NCBI RefSeq assembly: GCF_007954355.1
Contig: NZ_VOLR01000023.1
Location: forward strand, 1 to 64,000
Origin: Colwellia hornerae
GTDB taxonomy: Bacteria; Pseudomonadota; Gammaproteobacteria; Enterobacterales; Alteromonadaceae
Length of the DNA stretch: 64,000 nt
Direction: 5' to 3'
Under the pieces are notes generated by a model. It was given only the letters and a program-made list of their open reading frames with translations, was not told the origin of the DNA and searched no databases. Position numbers and translations under genes: made by a program. Positions 20,486-29,319 of the stretch are shown piece by piece. The stretch's first letter is position 1. Each line of letters starts with the position of its first letter.

Positions 20486-20642
20486 TTTTAATTTTTTTGC
20501 TAATTATCTTTAATAGCTGCATCGCTCGTACTCATTGACTATCGTCAACTCCGTGCGACCGCTTTGCTCTAAAAGCAATTAGCGGCTAAATTAATAATTA
20601 TTCGTTATTTTAATTCTTTATTTTAGTTATAAAGATAGTGAT

Positions 20643-20671
20643 AAAAAACCACTCATTTGAGTGGTTTTTTT
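20643..20671. terminator. Bidirectional intrinsic terminator (eno / mscS)
   Basis: A 13-bp perfect stem AAAAAACCACTCA / TGAGTGGTTTTTT with a two-base loop and U-tracts both ways, lying between convergent eno and mscS. Confidence 0.92.
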
Positions 20672-20716
20672 ATGCGTTTAATTTATGGTTGAATGCAGAC
20701 TTATCTAACCATGGTA

Positions 20717-21610
20717 CTAAGTTTGTGAAATCAAATGAACATCGCGTTGTGGGAACGGGATCTCGATATTGTTTTCTTTTAGGGCTAAGTATATTGCTTT
20801 GTAGGCTTTGAATTTAGCATCATAATAATTAGCGGTAGGTGTCCATAAACGTATCGAAATATTGATCGAGCTGTCAGCAAATTCGTTGATCCCAATTTGT
20901 GGCTCGCGCGATTCGCCAACGATATTGAGTTCATCTATAATTTTTTCTAAAATAGTGATCACTTGTAATGGATCTTCTTTATAGGCGATACCCACCGTTA
21001 ACTCTAATAAGGAGTCATGTTTGGAGTTGTGTAATATCTCGCCAACAATATGTTTGTTCGGTATGGTAATCGCAACACCGTCTTGGTCATGAATTATGGT
21101 ATAAGCGAGCAAAACTTCTTTTACTATACCAGTAACACCGCGTACCGTTATGGTATCACCCACCACGAACGGGCGAATAATAATGATATTAAAACCAGCG
21201 GCATAGTTGGCTAATAAACCTTGTAAGGCTAAACCCGCGCCAAGAGAAATCGCACCAATGGCGGCTATAAATGGTGTAACACTAATACCTAACTTACTTA
21301 GCGAGATAACGGTTATCATAATGACAATAAGCATTCTGGTGGTGCTGGCCAAGAACTGACTTAAGGTGACATCAAGTTTATGTTTTGTACATAGTTTCAA
21401 TACCACGTTTGATATTTTTCCGGCGACGATATAGCCAAGCGCAAAAATAATGAAGGCGCCAATTAATTGGAAAGTATAATTAGCAAAAAAATCAACGATA
21501 ATATTATAAACATAACTGACCTGATCTAGTTCTTGTCGTAATAAATCTGCTGGCGCTAAAGAGAGTGTTTTTTCTACTGCTGGGGTTTCACTTGCTACTT
21601 TTTCAAACAT
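20717..21610 (-). CDS. mscS: Small-conductance mechanosensitive channel (MscS family)
   Basis: A 297-aa inner-membrane channel from ATG 21610; the frame extends 14 codons upstream to a TTG, but the ATG has a GAGA ribosome site. Three transmembrane helices lie in the first half. The pore helix shows the Gly/Ala-rich pattern AAIGAISLGAGLALQGLLAN, followed by the beta-domain start RPFVVGDTITVRGVTGIVKEV. Mature length is close to the 286-aa E. coli protein. It opens under membrane tension to release solutes during hypo-osmotic shock. It interrupts the otherwise typical eno-ftsB neighbourhood on the opposite strand. Confidence 0.92.
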   Translation of the reverse strand: MFEKVASETPAVEKTLSLAPADLLRQELDQVSYVYNIIVDFFANYTFQLIGAFIIFALGYIVAGKISNVVLKLCTKHKLDVTLSQFLASTTRMLIVIMITVISLSKLGISVTPFIAAIGAISLGAGLALQGLLANYAAGFNIIIIRPFVVGDTITVRGVTGIVKEVLLAYTIIHDQDGVAITIPNKHIVGEILHNSKHDSLLELTVGIAYKEDPLQVITILEKIIDELNIVGESREPQIGINEFADSSINISIRLWTPTANYYDAKFKAYKAIYLALKENNIEIPFPQRDVHLISQT

Positions 21611-21824
21611 ATATTTCTCATGAATTTTCAGTGTTAGGGGATGTGAGTTCAATTAACAGCACAGCACTATTGGTTAATGTTAAGGGCGATAAAGCCGACA
21701 ACGTGCATGGTAATGGGCGTAAATAAAGAATATAGCTTTATTTTATCTTTTTCACACAATAGGTTATGCTTAAACTACCGGTTGAATTCTACCCAGTAAC
21801 GTATTAAAAAGCACTCAATTATTC

Positions 21825-22442
21825 ATGAATGAACAAACCTCGATATGGCAAAGGGATTATCAATCAGCTGATTTTGCTGAGCTTTGTAATGCGCTATACG
21901 AAAGAGAGTTAGCGCAATTGAGTGTCTATTCTCTTTCATCAGCTGCGTCGATTCAGGGGCGACTAAAAAGTTTACCTCATTATATTAAGCGTACGGCAAA
22001 TTCAATGCTACAAGTACAAACACCCCTAAAGCTTGATGTGCAAAATGCCACTTGGTCAGCTAAACAAAGCCTACACATGCCTCTAAACGGTCAAGATAGC
22101 GAGTCAGTGAATCAGTGGTATTTGTCGACGCCATTACACTATGGTCTAGTGGTGCCTATTGCCAAAGATTCCACTATATTATTAGACTCTATTGACAGAA
22201 TTGATCTTGAGCAACAGCGTTTTAGAACCAATCTTCATGGTTGGTTCTATTTAACCACCCTTGAACAAAACCAAGCTACAGGGCAATTACTCAAACCGAA
22301 TAAGAAAGTGATGACGGCAGCTTGTAGTGGCCACTGTTGGTTAAATGCTCATCGAGCAAACCCTTTGACGCCGAGTTTGCGTGAGTTGTTATTATCGTGT
22401 GCGATTAACTGGCGGAACTTTAAGCAATCGTTAGCAATTTAA
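21825..22442 (+). CDS. Hypothetical protein between mscS and ftsB
   Basis: A 205-aa protein I do not recognise. It has no signal peptide or membrane segment. It is rich in Gln, Ser and Leu, and ends in an Arg/Trp-rich segment (LRELLLSCAINWRNFKQ) with a CSGHCWLNAH motif about 40 residues before the C-terminus; the Cys/His spacing (C-x2-HC) might bind metal but this is speculative. The start ATG 21825 has no strong ribosome site. It is separated from ftsB by 112 bp. The frame is long and uninterrupted with codon use like its neighbours, so it is a real gene. Confidence 0.7.
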   Translation: MNEQTSIWQRDYQSADFAELCNALYERELAQLSVYSLSSAASIQGRLKSLPHYIKRTANSMLQVQTPLKLDVQNATWSAKQSLHMPLNGQDSESVNQWYLSTPLHYGLVVPIAKDSTILLDSIDRIDLEQQRFRTNLHGWFYLTTLEQNQATGQLLKPNKKVMTAACSGHCWLNAHRANPLTPSLRELLLSCAINWRNFKQSLAI

Positions 22443-22554
22443 TTTTTAAAAACTATAAATACGTTAATAATGTTTACACCAGCAAACACCTATTTATAAT
22501 GGCAGTCGCACTGGTACTTCTCTCACTAAATTTTAGGCTTTACATTAGGTTTTT

Positions 22555-22857
22555 ATGCGCGCTATAACCGTACTTTTACTGGTTTTTCTGATGTTATTAC
22601 AATACCGACTCTGGTTCGGGAAAAATAGTGTGCCTGACTATCTTGCTTTAGAACAAGAAGTACAACGTCAAATAGCAGACAACGACAAGCTCAAGCAACG
22701 TAATAAATTATTATATGCCGATACCGATGATTTAAAGTCAGGCGTTGAAGCTATTGAAGAGCGTGCTCGAAATGAGTTGGGGATGATAAAAGAAAACGAA
22801 ACATTTTTTCGTTTAATACCCTCTGAAAAAAATACCATGCAAATAGACCCGGAATAA
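22555..22857 (+). CDS. ftsB: Cell division protein FtsB
   Basis: A 100-aa bitopic inner-membrane protein of the FtsQLB divisome subcomplex. It has a very short cytoplasmic tip, one transmembrane helix (about residues 3-20), a periplasmic coiled coil (YLALEQEVQRQIADNDKLKQ onwards) and the conserved ERARNELGMIKENETFFRL end. Size matches E. coli (103 aa). It lies 7 bp before ispD, the standard gammaproteobacterial arrangement. Confidence 0.94.
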   Translation: MRAITVLLLVFLMLLQYRLWFGKNSVPDYLALEQEVQRQIADNDKLKQRNKLLYADTDDLKSGVEAIEERARNELGMIKENETFFRLIPSEKNTMQIDPE

Positions 22858-22864
22858 TAATGTT

Positions 22865-23623
22865 ATGCTAATTAAGCCAATAGAGCTTACTCAACAATTT
22901 ATTGCTGTTGTCCCTGCCGCAGGCGCAGGTAAACGTATGCTGGCCAACTGCCCTAAGCAATATTTAACCATTGATAATAAAACCATTTTAGAACACACCG
23001 TTGAACGCTTGTTAAGTCATCCGTCGATAAATAAAGTGATTATTGCGCTCAGTGCTAATGATGAGTACTTCCCACAAACATCATTAATCAATAATGTTCA
23101 GGTTGAAACCGTTATCGGTGGCAAAGAGCGAGTTGACTCGGTACTTGCCGGATTAACCGCGATTGATCCTGAAGACTATTCTTGGGTATTGGTGCATGAT
23201 GCTGCCAGACCTTGTGTCACTCATGATGATATTTCAAGCTTAATTACTCATTGCCTAGCAAAAGAAGTGGGTGGATTATTAGCAGCGCCGGTGCGAGACA
23301 CCATGAAACGATCAGTTTTGAGTACGTTAAATGGTCAGCAAGTTTTATCAACGGTAGCGCGAGAAAATTTATGGCATGCGCTAACCCCACAAATGTTTCC
23401 AGTGAGGGAATTAAAAGCGGCAATTATTAATGGCCTTAAGCAAGGTGCTGAACTTACCGATGAATCATCAGCGATTGAACGGGCTAATTTACCTAGTTTG
23501 TTAATTTCGGCAAGCAGTGAGAATATAAAAATTACCCACCCTGACGATCTCGCCTTAGCCACTTTTTTCTTAGCTAAGCAAAAACAACAGCAACACAAAC
23601 CAACACAACAGGAAACACCATGA
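22865..23623 (+). CDS. ispD: 2-C-methyl-D-erythritol 4-phosphate cytidylyltransferase
   Basis: A 252-aa enzyme for the third step of the MEP isoprenoid pathway, coupling MEP to CTP. The nucleotide-binding motif [10 protein letters not shown] (residues 15-24), the VHDAARPC segment (around 114-121) and the TPQMFP segment late in the domain are family marks. The C-terminus has a Gln/Lys-rich tail that is probably dispensable. The last codons overlap the ispF start (ATGA). Confidence 0.95.
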   Translation: MLIKPIELTQQFIAVVPAAGAGKRMLANCPKQYLTIDNKTILEHTVERLLSHPSINKVIIALSANDEYFPQTSLINNVQVETVIGGKERVDSVLAGLTAIDPEDYSWVLVHDAARPCVTHDDISSLITHCLAKEVGGLLAAPVRDTMKRSVLSTLNGQQVLSTVARENLWHALTPQMFPVRELKAAIINGLKQGAELTDESSAIERANLPSLLISASSENIKITHPDDLALATFFLAKQKQQQHKPTQQETP

Positions 23624-24120
23624 GAATAGGCCACGGCTTTGATGTCCATAAATTTGGCGGTAAGGGTCCTATTGTTTTAGCCGGCGTAGCAATAGATTAC
23701 CCGCAAGGTTTTATTGCTCACTCTGATGGCGATGTGGCTATTCACGCGTTATGTGACGCAATATTGGGCGCGCTTTGTTTAGCCGATATTGGTAATCACT
23801 TTCCCGATACAGATGGCCAGTATGAAAATATCGATAGTCGAATTTTATTAAGACACGTGGTTGGTTTGATGATTGAAAAGGGCTATCAGCTCGGTAATGC
23901 CGATATTACTATTGTTGCACAAGCCCCTAAAATAGCGCCGCATTTATTAGCGATGCGCACTTGCTTAAGTAAAGACTTACAGGCAGAGCTAGATCAAGTT
24001 AATGTTAAAGCTACCACCACTGAAAAGTTAGGTTACGCAGGTCGTAAAGAAGGCATCGCTGTTCACGCTGTGGTCTTACTAACAAAATCTTCTGCTGCCG
24101 TTAAAGAGAATAATCAATAA
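23620..24120 (+). CDS. ispF: 2-C-methyl-D-erythritol 2,4-cyclodiphosphate synthase
   Basis: A 166-aa homotrimeric enzyme of the MEP pathway. Metal ligands are visible in [11 protein letters not shown] (Asp8, His10) and in [19 protein letters not shown] (His around residue 42). The C-terminal [16 protein letters not shown] motif is diagnostic. It overlaps ispD by 4 bp, ATGA-type coupling, and truD begins one base after its stop. Confidence 0.96.
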   Translation: MRIGHGFDVHKFGGKGPIVLAGVAIDYPQGFIAHSDGDVAIHALCDAILGALCLADIGNHFPDTDGQYENIDSRILLRHVVGLMIEKGYQLGNADITIVAQAPKIAPHLLAMRTCLSKDLQAELDQVNVKATTTEKLGYAGRKEGIAVHAVVLLTKSSAAVKENNQ

Positions 24121-24121
24121 A

Positions 24122-25156
24122 ATGAGCAAGCCATTACAATATTTATATACCCAGCCTAATGCAACGGGCCAACTTCGTAGTGAAATGTCTGACTTTAAGG
24201 TCTTTGAAAAATTACCTTTTGCACCTTGCGGCGAAGGTGAGCATTTATTTATTCATCTGAGAAAAACTGGCGCCAATACGCTGGTTGTTGCCCGTGAGTT
24301 GGCTAAATACTTTAAGGTAAAAGAAGGTTTAGTATCTTATGCCGGCTTAAAAGACAGATTTGCTGTTACCGAGCAGTGGTTTGGTATTCACCTACCAGGC
24401 AAAGCGATTTATGATTTAAGTAACTTAGCCATCGAAGGTGTCGAAGTTCTTTCCCAACAACGTCATAACAAAAAATTACGCATCGGTGCCTTGTCAGGTA
24501 ATCACTTCGAATTAGTGTTACGTAACGTCAGTAATCCCGATGATGTCTTACGCCGCTGGGCTGCGGTTAGCCAATTTGGTGTGCCTAATTACTTTGGCGA
24601 ACAACGCTTTGGTATTAATGGCGGCAACCTTGAAAGAGCATTGGAGTTATTTCAGGGTAAAAAAGTAAAAGACAAAAAGAAACGCGGCCTGTACTTATCG
24701 GCGGCTCGCTCAGAAATCTTTAACCAAATAATCAGCACACGTATTGAAAATAATCAGTTTGAAGCTTTACAAACCGGTGATGTTTTTATGTTAAGCGGTA
24801 CCCAATCGGTATTTTTGGCCGATGAAATTGACGCAACCATTCGTCAACGCTTTCAAGAAAAAGATATCGACTTAACCGCAGCACTGTGGGGCGCTGGTGA
24901 ATTAATGTCTCAAGGTGAATCACAAAACCTAGAGCAGCAGGTTGCAGAGGGTTACGCTGACTTTTGTCAAGGTTTAGCTAAATTTGGCCTAAAGCAAGAG
25001 CGACGTAGAATTAGGTTGTCGTTAACCCAAGGCAGTATAAAAGCGGTTGATGACACTATAACATTGAGCTTCTTTTTACCTTCTGGTTGTTATGCAACCA
25101 CCATTTTGCGTGAATTAATCAGTTATCAAGATATGACAGAGCGAGCGGTAAACTAA
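24122..25156 (+). CDS. truD: tRNA pseudouridine(13) synthase
   Basis: A 344-aa enzyme that makes pseudouridine at position 13 of tRNA(Glu). The catalytic Asp is in [15 protein letters not shown] (around residue 80), and NYFGEQRFG (about 157-165) and the [11 protein letters not shown] stretch are typical of TruD. It forms an operon with ispF and surE; the stop overlaps the surE start by one base. Confidence 0.95.
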   Translation: MSKPLQYLYTQPNATGQLRSEMSDFKVFEKLPFAPCGEGEHLFIHLRKTGANTLVVARELAKYFKVKEGLVSYAGLKDRFAVTEQWFGIHLPGKAIYDLSNLAIEGVEVLSQQRHNKKLRIGALSGNHFELVLRNVSNPDDVLRRWAAVSQFGVPNYFGEQRFGINGGNLERALELFQGKKVKDKKKRGLYLSAARSEIFNQIISTRIENNQFEALQTGDVFMLSGTQSVFLADEIDATIRQRFQEKDIDLTAALWGAGELMSQGESQNLEQQVAEGYADFCQGLAKFGLKQERRRIRLSLTQGSIKAVDDTITLSFFLPSGCYATTILRELISYQDMTERAVN

Positions 25157-25902
25157 TGAAAATATTACTCAGTAACGATGATGGTGTTCATGCTTTAGGC
25201 ATTAAAGTTTTACACGACGAGTTAGCAAAAATAGCTGAGGTAACGGTAGTCGCGCCCGACAGAAACTGTAGTGGTGCCAGTAACTCTTTAACGTTAATGA
25301 ACCCGCTACGTATTCAAACGTTAGACAATGGTTTTATCTCGGTAAACGGCACACCAACAGATTCAGTTCATTTGGGTATAAGTCAGTTGGTTACGCCTGA
25401 TTTAGTCGTTGCCGGTATAAACTGTGGTGCAAACTTAGGCGATGATACTTTATATTCAGGTACGGTAGCGGCGGCAACAGAAGGCCGCCATATGGGCATG
25501 CCAGCGATTGCTGTTTCATTGGTAGGTCAAAGTGAACAAAATTACCAAACGGCTGCCGTGGTTACGGCAAAATTTATTCAACGTTTACGGTCTCACCCAT
25601 TAGCTGTCGATCAAATTATCAATATTAACGTCCCGGATATTCCACTGAGTGAATTAAAAGGTGTCAAGGTGACCCGTCTAGGAAATCGTCATAAAGCAGA
25701 GATGATGGAAAAAACGCAAGACCCATGGCAACGTGATATCTATTGGTATGGTCGATTAGGCCAAGAGCAAGACTGTGGCGAAGGTACCGACTTTCATGCT
25801 ATTGCTAATGGTTATGCATCGATAACTCCGTTAACCGTTGATATGACCGCCCATGATAGTTTGGCCTCGATCACTCGTTGGGTTGGCGATTTAATTATTT
25901 AG
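25156..25902 (+). CDS. surE: 5'/3'-nucleotidase SurE
   Basis: A 248-aa metal-dependent phosphatase acting on nucleoside monophosphates, linked to stationary-phase survival. The N-terminal [12 protein letters not shown] supplies the metal-binding Asp pair (residues 8-9), followed by [16 protein letters not shown] and [11 protein letters not shown] (around 65-75). ATG overlaps the truD stop. It is part of the surE-pcm-nlpD-rpoS order conserved in gammaproteobacteria. Confidence 0.95.
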   Translation: MKILLSNDDGVHALGIKVLHDELAKIAEVTVVAPDRNCSGASNSLTLMNPLRIQTLDNGFISVNGTPTDSVHLGISQLVTPDLVVAGINCGANLGDDTLYSGTVAAATEGRHMGMPAIAVSLVGQSEQNYQTAAVVTAKFIQRLRSHPLAVDQIININVPDIPLSELKGVKVTRLGNRHKAEMMEKTQDPWQRDIYWYGRLGQEQDCGEGTDFHAIANGYASITPLTVDMTAHDSLASITRWVGDLII

Positions 25903-25976
25903 ATATCGTTGAGTTGTCGTTAAATTTTAGGTGAATCGCATTTTAATTTAAGATAAAAAAATAAAAAGAGCAAGTT

Positions 25977-26639
25977 ATGAATGTAAGGGTAGGGAGCAGT
26001 GTGAGCGGTAAATCACGTCGTAGCGGTGAGCTATTAGCGCAAAAATTATATGCAGAAGGGATACGTGATCAGCGGGTATTGCAAGCGATTGCTCAATCAC
26101 CTCGTCATATTTTTGTTCCCGAAATATTAGCGCATAAAGCATACGACAATACGGCTTTGCCTATAGGGCAGGGACAAACTATTTCACAGCCTTATATTGT
26201 CGCTAAAATGTCAGAATTATTATTGGCTGATGGTGTGCCAGACAGTATTTTAGAAATAGGGACAGGCTCTGGCTATCAAACCTCGATACTTACACAATTG
26301 GTTGCTAAAGTTTTTTCGGTCGAGCGTATTAAAGCATTACAATGGCAGGCGAAACGTCGCTTACAATCAATAGATTTAAATAACGTCTCAATGAAGCACG
26401 GTGATGGCTGGCAAGGGTGGAGTAGTAAATCTCCTTTTCAAGCCATTATTGTTACTGCGGCGCCGACCGAAGTACCTAAGGCATTATTGGAGCAGTTAGC
26501 TGATGGTGGCCGCTTAGTTATTCCTGTTGGCGTAGACACGCAAATACTGAAAGTGATTACTCGTCATGGCGATGAGTATAAAGAACAACAAGTGGAGATG
26601 GTTAAATTTGTACCGCTTGTGCCTGGCGCGTTAATTTAA
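25977..26639 (+). CDS. pcm: Protein-L-isoaspartate O-methyltransferase
   Basis: A 220-aa SAM-dependent repair enzyme for isoaspartyl residues in aged proteins. [23 protein letters not shown] (about residues 58-80) and the SAM motif [14 protein letters not shown] (about 91-104) are diagnostic. It is slightly longer at the N-terminus than E. coli Pcm. It lies 74 bp after surE and is possibly in the same transcript. Confidence 0.95.
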   Translation: MNVRVGSSVSGKSRRSGELLAQKLYAEGIRDQRVLQAIAQSPRHIFVPEILAHKAYDNTALPIGQGQTISQPYIVAKMSELLLADGVPDSILEIGTGSGYQTSILTQLVAKVFSVERIKALQWQAKRRLQSIDLNNVSMKHGDGWQGWSSKSPFQAIIVTAAPTEVPKALLEQLADGGRLVIPVGVDTQILKVITRHGDEYKEQQVEMVKFVPLVPGALI

Positions 26640-26778
26640 CATATCATCGCTAGATATAATGGTGGTTGTTGTATTTCTCTGGCTTAATGCTGGGCTACCT
26701 GCAGAGCATTGCTGTCTTTGCATAAATAAACTAAACAATATTACCAGCTCTTTATTATTGGATAAAAGGTATGATTAA

Positions 26779-27357
26779 TTGAAAATTTTTTCAAAGATGT
26801 ATGAATGGACACTTCGTTTTGCTGAACATAAATTTGCGCCAAGAATGTTGGCACTCTTAACTTTTGCCGAATCTATATTTTTCCCTATTCCCCCTGATGT
26901 GCTTCTAGCACCAATGGTGCTCGCTAAACCACAGAAGGCATGGTCTTACGCAACGTTAACAACGATAGCGTCAATTTTGGGCGGCTCGGTTGGTTATTTG
27001 CTCGGTTATTATATGTTTGAACCTTGGATACAACCGGCAATTACTGCTATGGGTAAACAAGAAGCGTTTGATGCCGTTGTGTTGTGGTTTCAGCAGTGGG
27101 GTGTTTGGGTGGTCTTTATTGCTGGATTTTCACCGATCCCTTATAAATTATTTACGGTGAGTGCCGGCTTTTTACAGATGGCTTTTTTGCCGTTTTTAAT
27201 TGCTTCTGCAATTGGTCGTGGCATGCGATTTTTCTTGGTGGCTGGTGTTATTCGCTGGGGTGGCGCAGCCATGGAACAAAAGATAAGACAATGGGTAGAT
27301 ATACTGGGTTGGCTGATTGTTGGGCTTATTATTGTGGCTTATTTTGTTTTACGTTAA
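26779..27357 (+). CDS. yqaA: YqaA family membrane protein (SNARE-associated/DedA type)
   Basis: A 192-aa inner-membrane protein starting at TTG. Four to five hydrophobic segments are present, with the VTT/DedA-like motif FAESIFFPIPPDVLLAPMVLA (about residues 27-47) and GFSPIPYKLFTVSAGFLQM (about 119-137), which match the re-entrant loops of DedA relatives. A lipid-scramblase-type or envelope-homeostasis role is known for the wider superfamily; the specific role is unknown. Its location between pcm and nlpD is seen in several Alteromonadales as I recall. Confidence 0.85.
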   Translation: MKIFSKMYEWTLRFAEHKFAPRMLALLTFAESIFFPIPPDVLLAPMVLAKPQKAWSYATLTTIASILGGSVGYLLGYYMFEPWIQPAITAMGKQEAFDAVVLWFQQWGVWVVFIAGFSPIPYKLFTVSAGFLQMAFLPFLIASAIGRGMRFFLVAGVIRWGGAAMEQKIRQWVDILGWLIVGLIIVAYFVLR

Positions 27358-27386
27358 ATCAACACAGACAATACTAGGATGGTTTT

Positions 27387-28247
27387 TTGATTTTAAATCG
27401 TGAAAATTATGTTCTATTAAGCAGTAAAAAAATCACTTCTGTGGTTTTTTTACTGCTTAGTTTGTCCGTGGTCAGTTGTTCTTCTAACCACAGGCCAGCG
27501 CCTGTGGTTGATGTTCAAGGCTCAGTTCCTTTAAGTAAGCGGGTTAAAAACAGCTTAAAGGGCCGTGAATATATCGTTAAGAAAGGTGAAACCTTATATT
27601 CTATTGCTTGGCGAGCTAATGTCGACATTAGTAGCTTAGCGACTTTTAATAACCTCGCATCACCCTACAAAATTTTCCCGGGACAAAAATTATTTCTGGT
27701 CAAAAATTCGACTCAAGCCAGTAGTAATATAGCGCGCAATGAAAAGCAGAAAAATAACACACCTACTAGGGTAAAAAAACCTGTTGCATCAAATAAAAAG
27801 CAGGCGTATGGTAAAAATGCAAGAGGGCAAAAAGTAAACAATAAAACCTCTGCAAATGGCACAAGTTTTTCTCAAAAAATTAGAAATTGGTTGTGGCCAG
27901 CTAAAGGAAAAGTTATTGAAGGATTTTCTACAGCAAAACAAGGTAATAAAGGAATAAACATCGCAGGTATACGTGGTGACTCGGTTAAATCGACAGCAGA
28001 TGGCGTGGTAGTCTATGCCGGAGATGCTTTACGAGGATACGGACAGTTAATTATTGTTAAACATAATGATGATTACCTTAGTGCTTATGCTCATAATGAT
28101 AGTATCTTAGTGAAAGAACAGCAGTCGGTAAAAGCGGGTCAGATTATTGCGAAAATGGGTGATACAGACGCTGAAAGAGTCATGCTTCATTTTGAAGTTC
28201 GCTTTCGTGGTAAATCAGTAAATCCTATGAAGTACCTGGCGAAATAA
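27387..28247 (+). CDS. nlpD: Murein hydrolase activator NlpD (LysM, M23-like lipoprotein)
   Basis: A 286-aa outer-membrane lipoprotein starting at TTG, with AGGATGG as ribosome site. The lipobox is SVVSC (about residues 27-31). A LysM domain (YIVKKGETLYSIAWRANVD, about 59-77) and a Lys-rich linker follow, and a C-terminal M23 peptidase-like domain begins at LWPAKGKVIEGF. The zinc ligands of active M23 enzymes are missing (NKGINIAG where HxxxD is expected), as in E. coli NlpD, so it should activate an amidase rather than cut murein itself. The rpoS promoter commonly lies inside this gene. Confidence 0.93.
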   Translation: MILNRENYVLLSSKKITSVVFLLLSLSVVSCSSNHRPAPVVDVQGSVPLSKRVKNSLKGREYIVKKGETLYSIAWRANVDISSLATFNNLASPYKIFPGQKLFLVKNSTQASSNIARNEKQKNNTPTRVKKPVASNKKQAYGKNARGQKVNNKTSANGTSFSQKIRNWLWPAKGKVIEGFSTAKQGNKGINIAGIRGDSVKSTADGVVVYAGDALRGYGQLIIVKHNDDYLSAYAHNDSILVKEQQSVKAGQIIAKMGDTDAERVMLHFEVRFRGKSVNPMKYLAK

Positions 28248-28334
28248 CAACAAATAATAATAATAATAAATTGGAGTTAGTGTGCATATTTAATCATTGA
28301 TAGTTGGCTTTGCTAAATATTTGGGAGATACAGC

Positions 28335-29258
28335 ATGGGTATAGAAAAAGAATTGGTAAATACTAGTGTAGATAAGAAAGAATCAACTAGCGCATCATCT
28401 AAGGACAGAGACGATGTACCCTCGAATTTAGACGCCACTCAATTGTATTTAAGCGAAATCGGATTTTCTCCGTTATTAAGCGCTGAAGAAGAAGTATATT
28501 TTTCCCGCCTTGCTCTTAAAGGTGATGAACCCTCAAGAAAACGCATGATCGAAAGTAACCTGCGTTTGGTTGTTAAAATCTCCCGTCGTTATAATAATCG
28601 TGGTTTACCCTTACTTGATCTTATTGAAGAAGGTAATTTAGGCTTAATTCGTGCGGTAGAAAAGTTTGATCCCGAACGTGGCTTCCGTTTTTCAACTTAT
28701 GCAACTTGGTGGATACGTCAAACCATTGAACGTGCCATTATGAATCAAACACGCACTATTCGTCTGCCTATCCATGTTGTTAAAGAACTTAATATTTATT
28801 TACGCACCTCGCGTGAATTAGTGCAAAAACTTGATCACGAACCTACCGCCGAAGATATCGCCGAAGCACTTGATGTACCGGTCGCCAATGTTACTAAAAT
28901 GCTACGCTTAAATGAACGCATGACCTCAGTTGATTCACCTTTTGGCGGTGAAAACGACAAAGTTTTACTTGATGTTATCCCCGATGATAAAAGTGGCGGT
29001 CCAGAAGGTAGCTTACAAACCTCTGACATTAAAAATAATATTATTCACTGGTTAAATGAACTTAACTCTAAGCAACGTGAAGTGCTTGCCCGTCGTTTTG
29101 GTTTATTGGGCTACGAGGCAGCAACATTAGAAGATGTTGGTGTAGAAATTGGTTTAACACGTGAACGTGTTCGTCAAATTCAAGTTGAGGCGCTTAAGCG
29201 TTTACGCGATATTTTAAGTCAACAAGACTTATCTATTGAAGCCTTGTTTCAAGCTTAG
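28335..29258 (+). CDS. rpoS: RNA polymerase sigma factor RpoS
   Basis: A 307-aa stationary-phase and general-stress sigma factor, a little shorter than the 330-aa E. coli protein because of a brief N-terminus. Region 1.2 ([19 protein letters not shown]), region 2 ([42 protein letters not shown]), region 3 and the region 4 helix-turn-helix ([20 protein letters not shown]) are all readable. GGGAGATACAGC precedes ATG. It follows nlpD and ends in a strong terminator. Confidence 0.97.
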   Translation: MGIEKELVNTSVDKKESTSASSKDRDDVPSNLDATQLYLSEIGFSPLLSAEEEVYFSRLALKGDEPSRKRMIESNLRLVVKISRRYNNRGLPLLDLIEEGNLGLIRAVEKFDPERGFRFSTYATWWIRQTIERAIMNQTRTIRLPIHVVKELNIYLRTSRELVQKLDHEPTAEDIAEALDVPVANVTKMLRLNERMTSVDSPFGGENDKVLLDVIPDDKSGGPEGSLQTSDIKNNIIHWLNELNSKQREVLARRFGLLGYEAATLEDVGVEIGLTRERVRQIQVEALKRLRDILSQQDLSIEALFQA

Positions 29259-29274
29259 TTATTTTCGCTTCGAT

Positions 29275-29303
29275 AAAAAAAACCAGCAATCGCTGGTTTT
29301 TTT
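29275..29303. terminator. Bidirectional intrinsic terminator (rpoS / mutS)
   Basis: AACCAGC and GCTGGTT stem with a 4-base loop, extended by A- and T-tracts on either side, between convergent rpoS and mutS. The rpsT terminator at 43455-43480 uses the same stem sequence. Confidence 0.92.
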
Positions 29304-29319
29304 GATTTATTACTAACAG

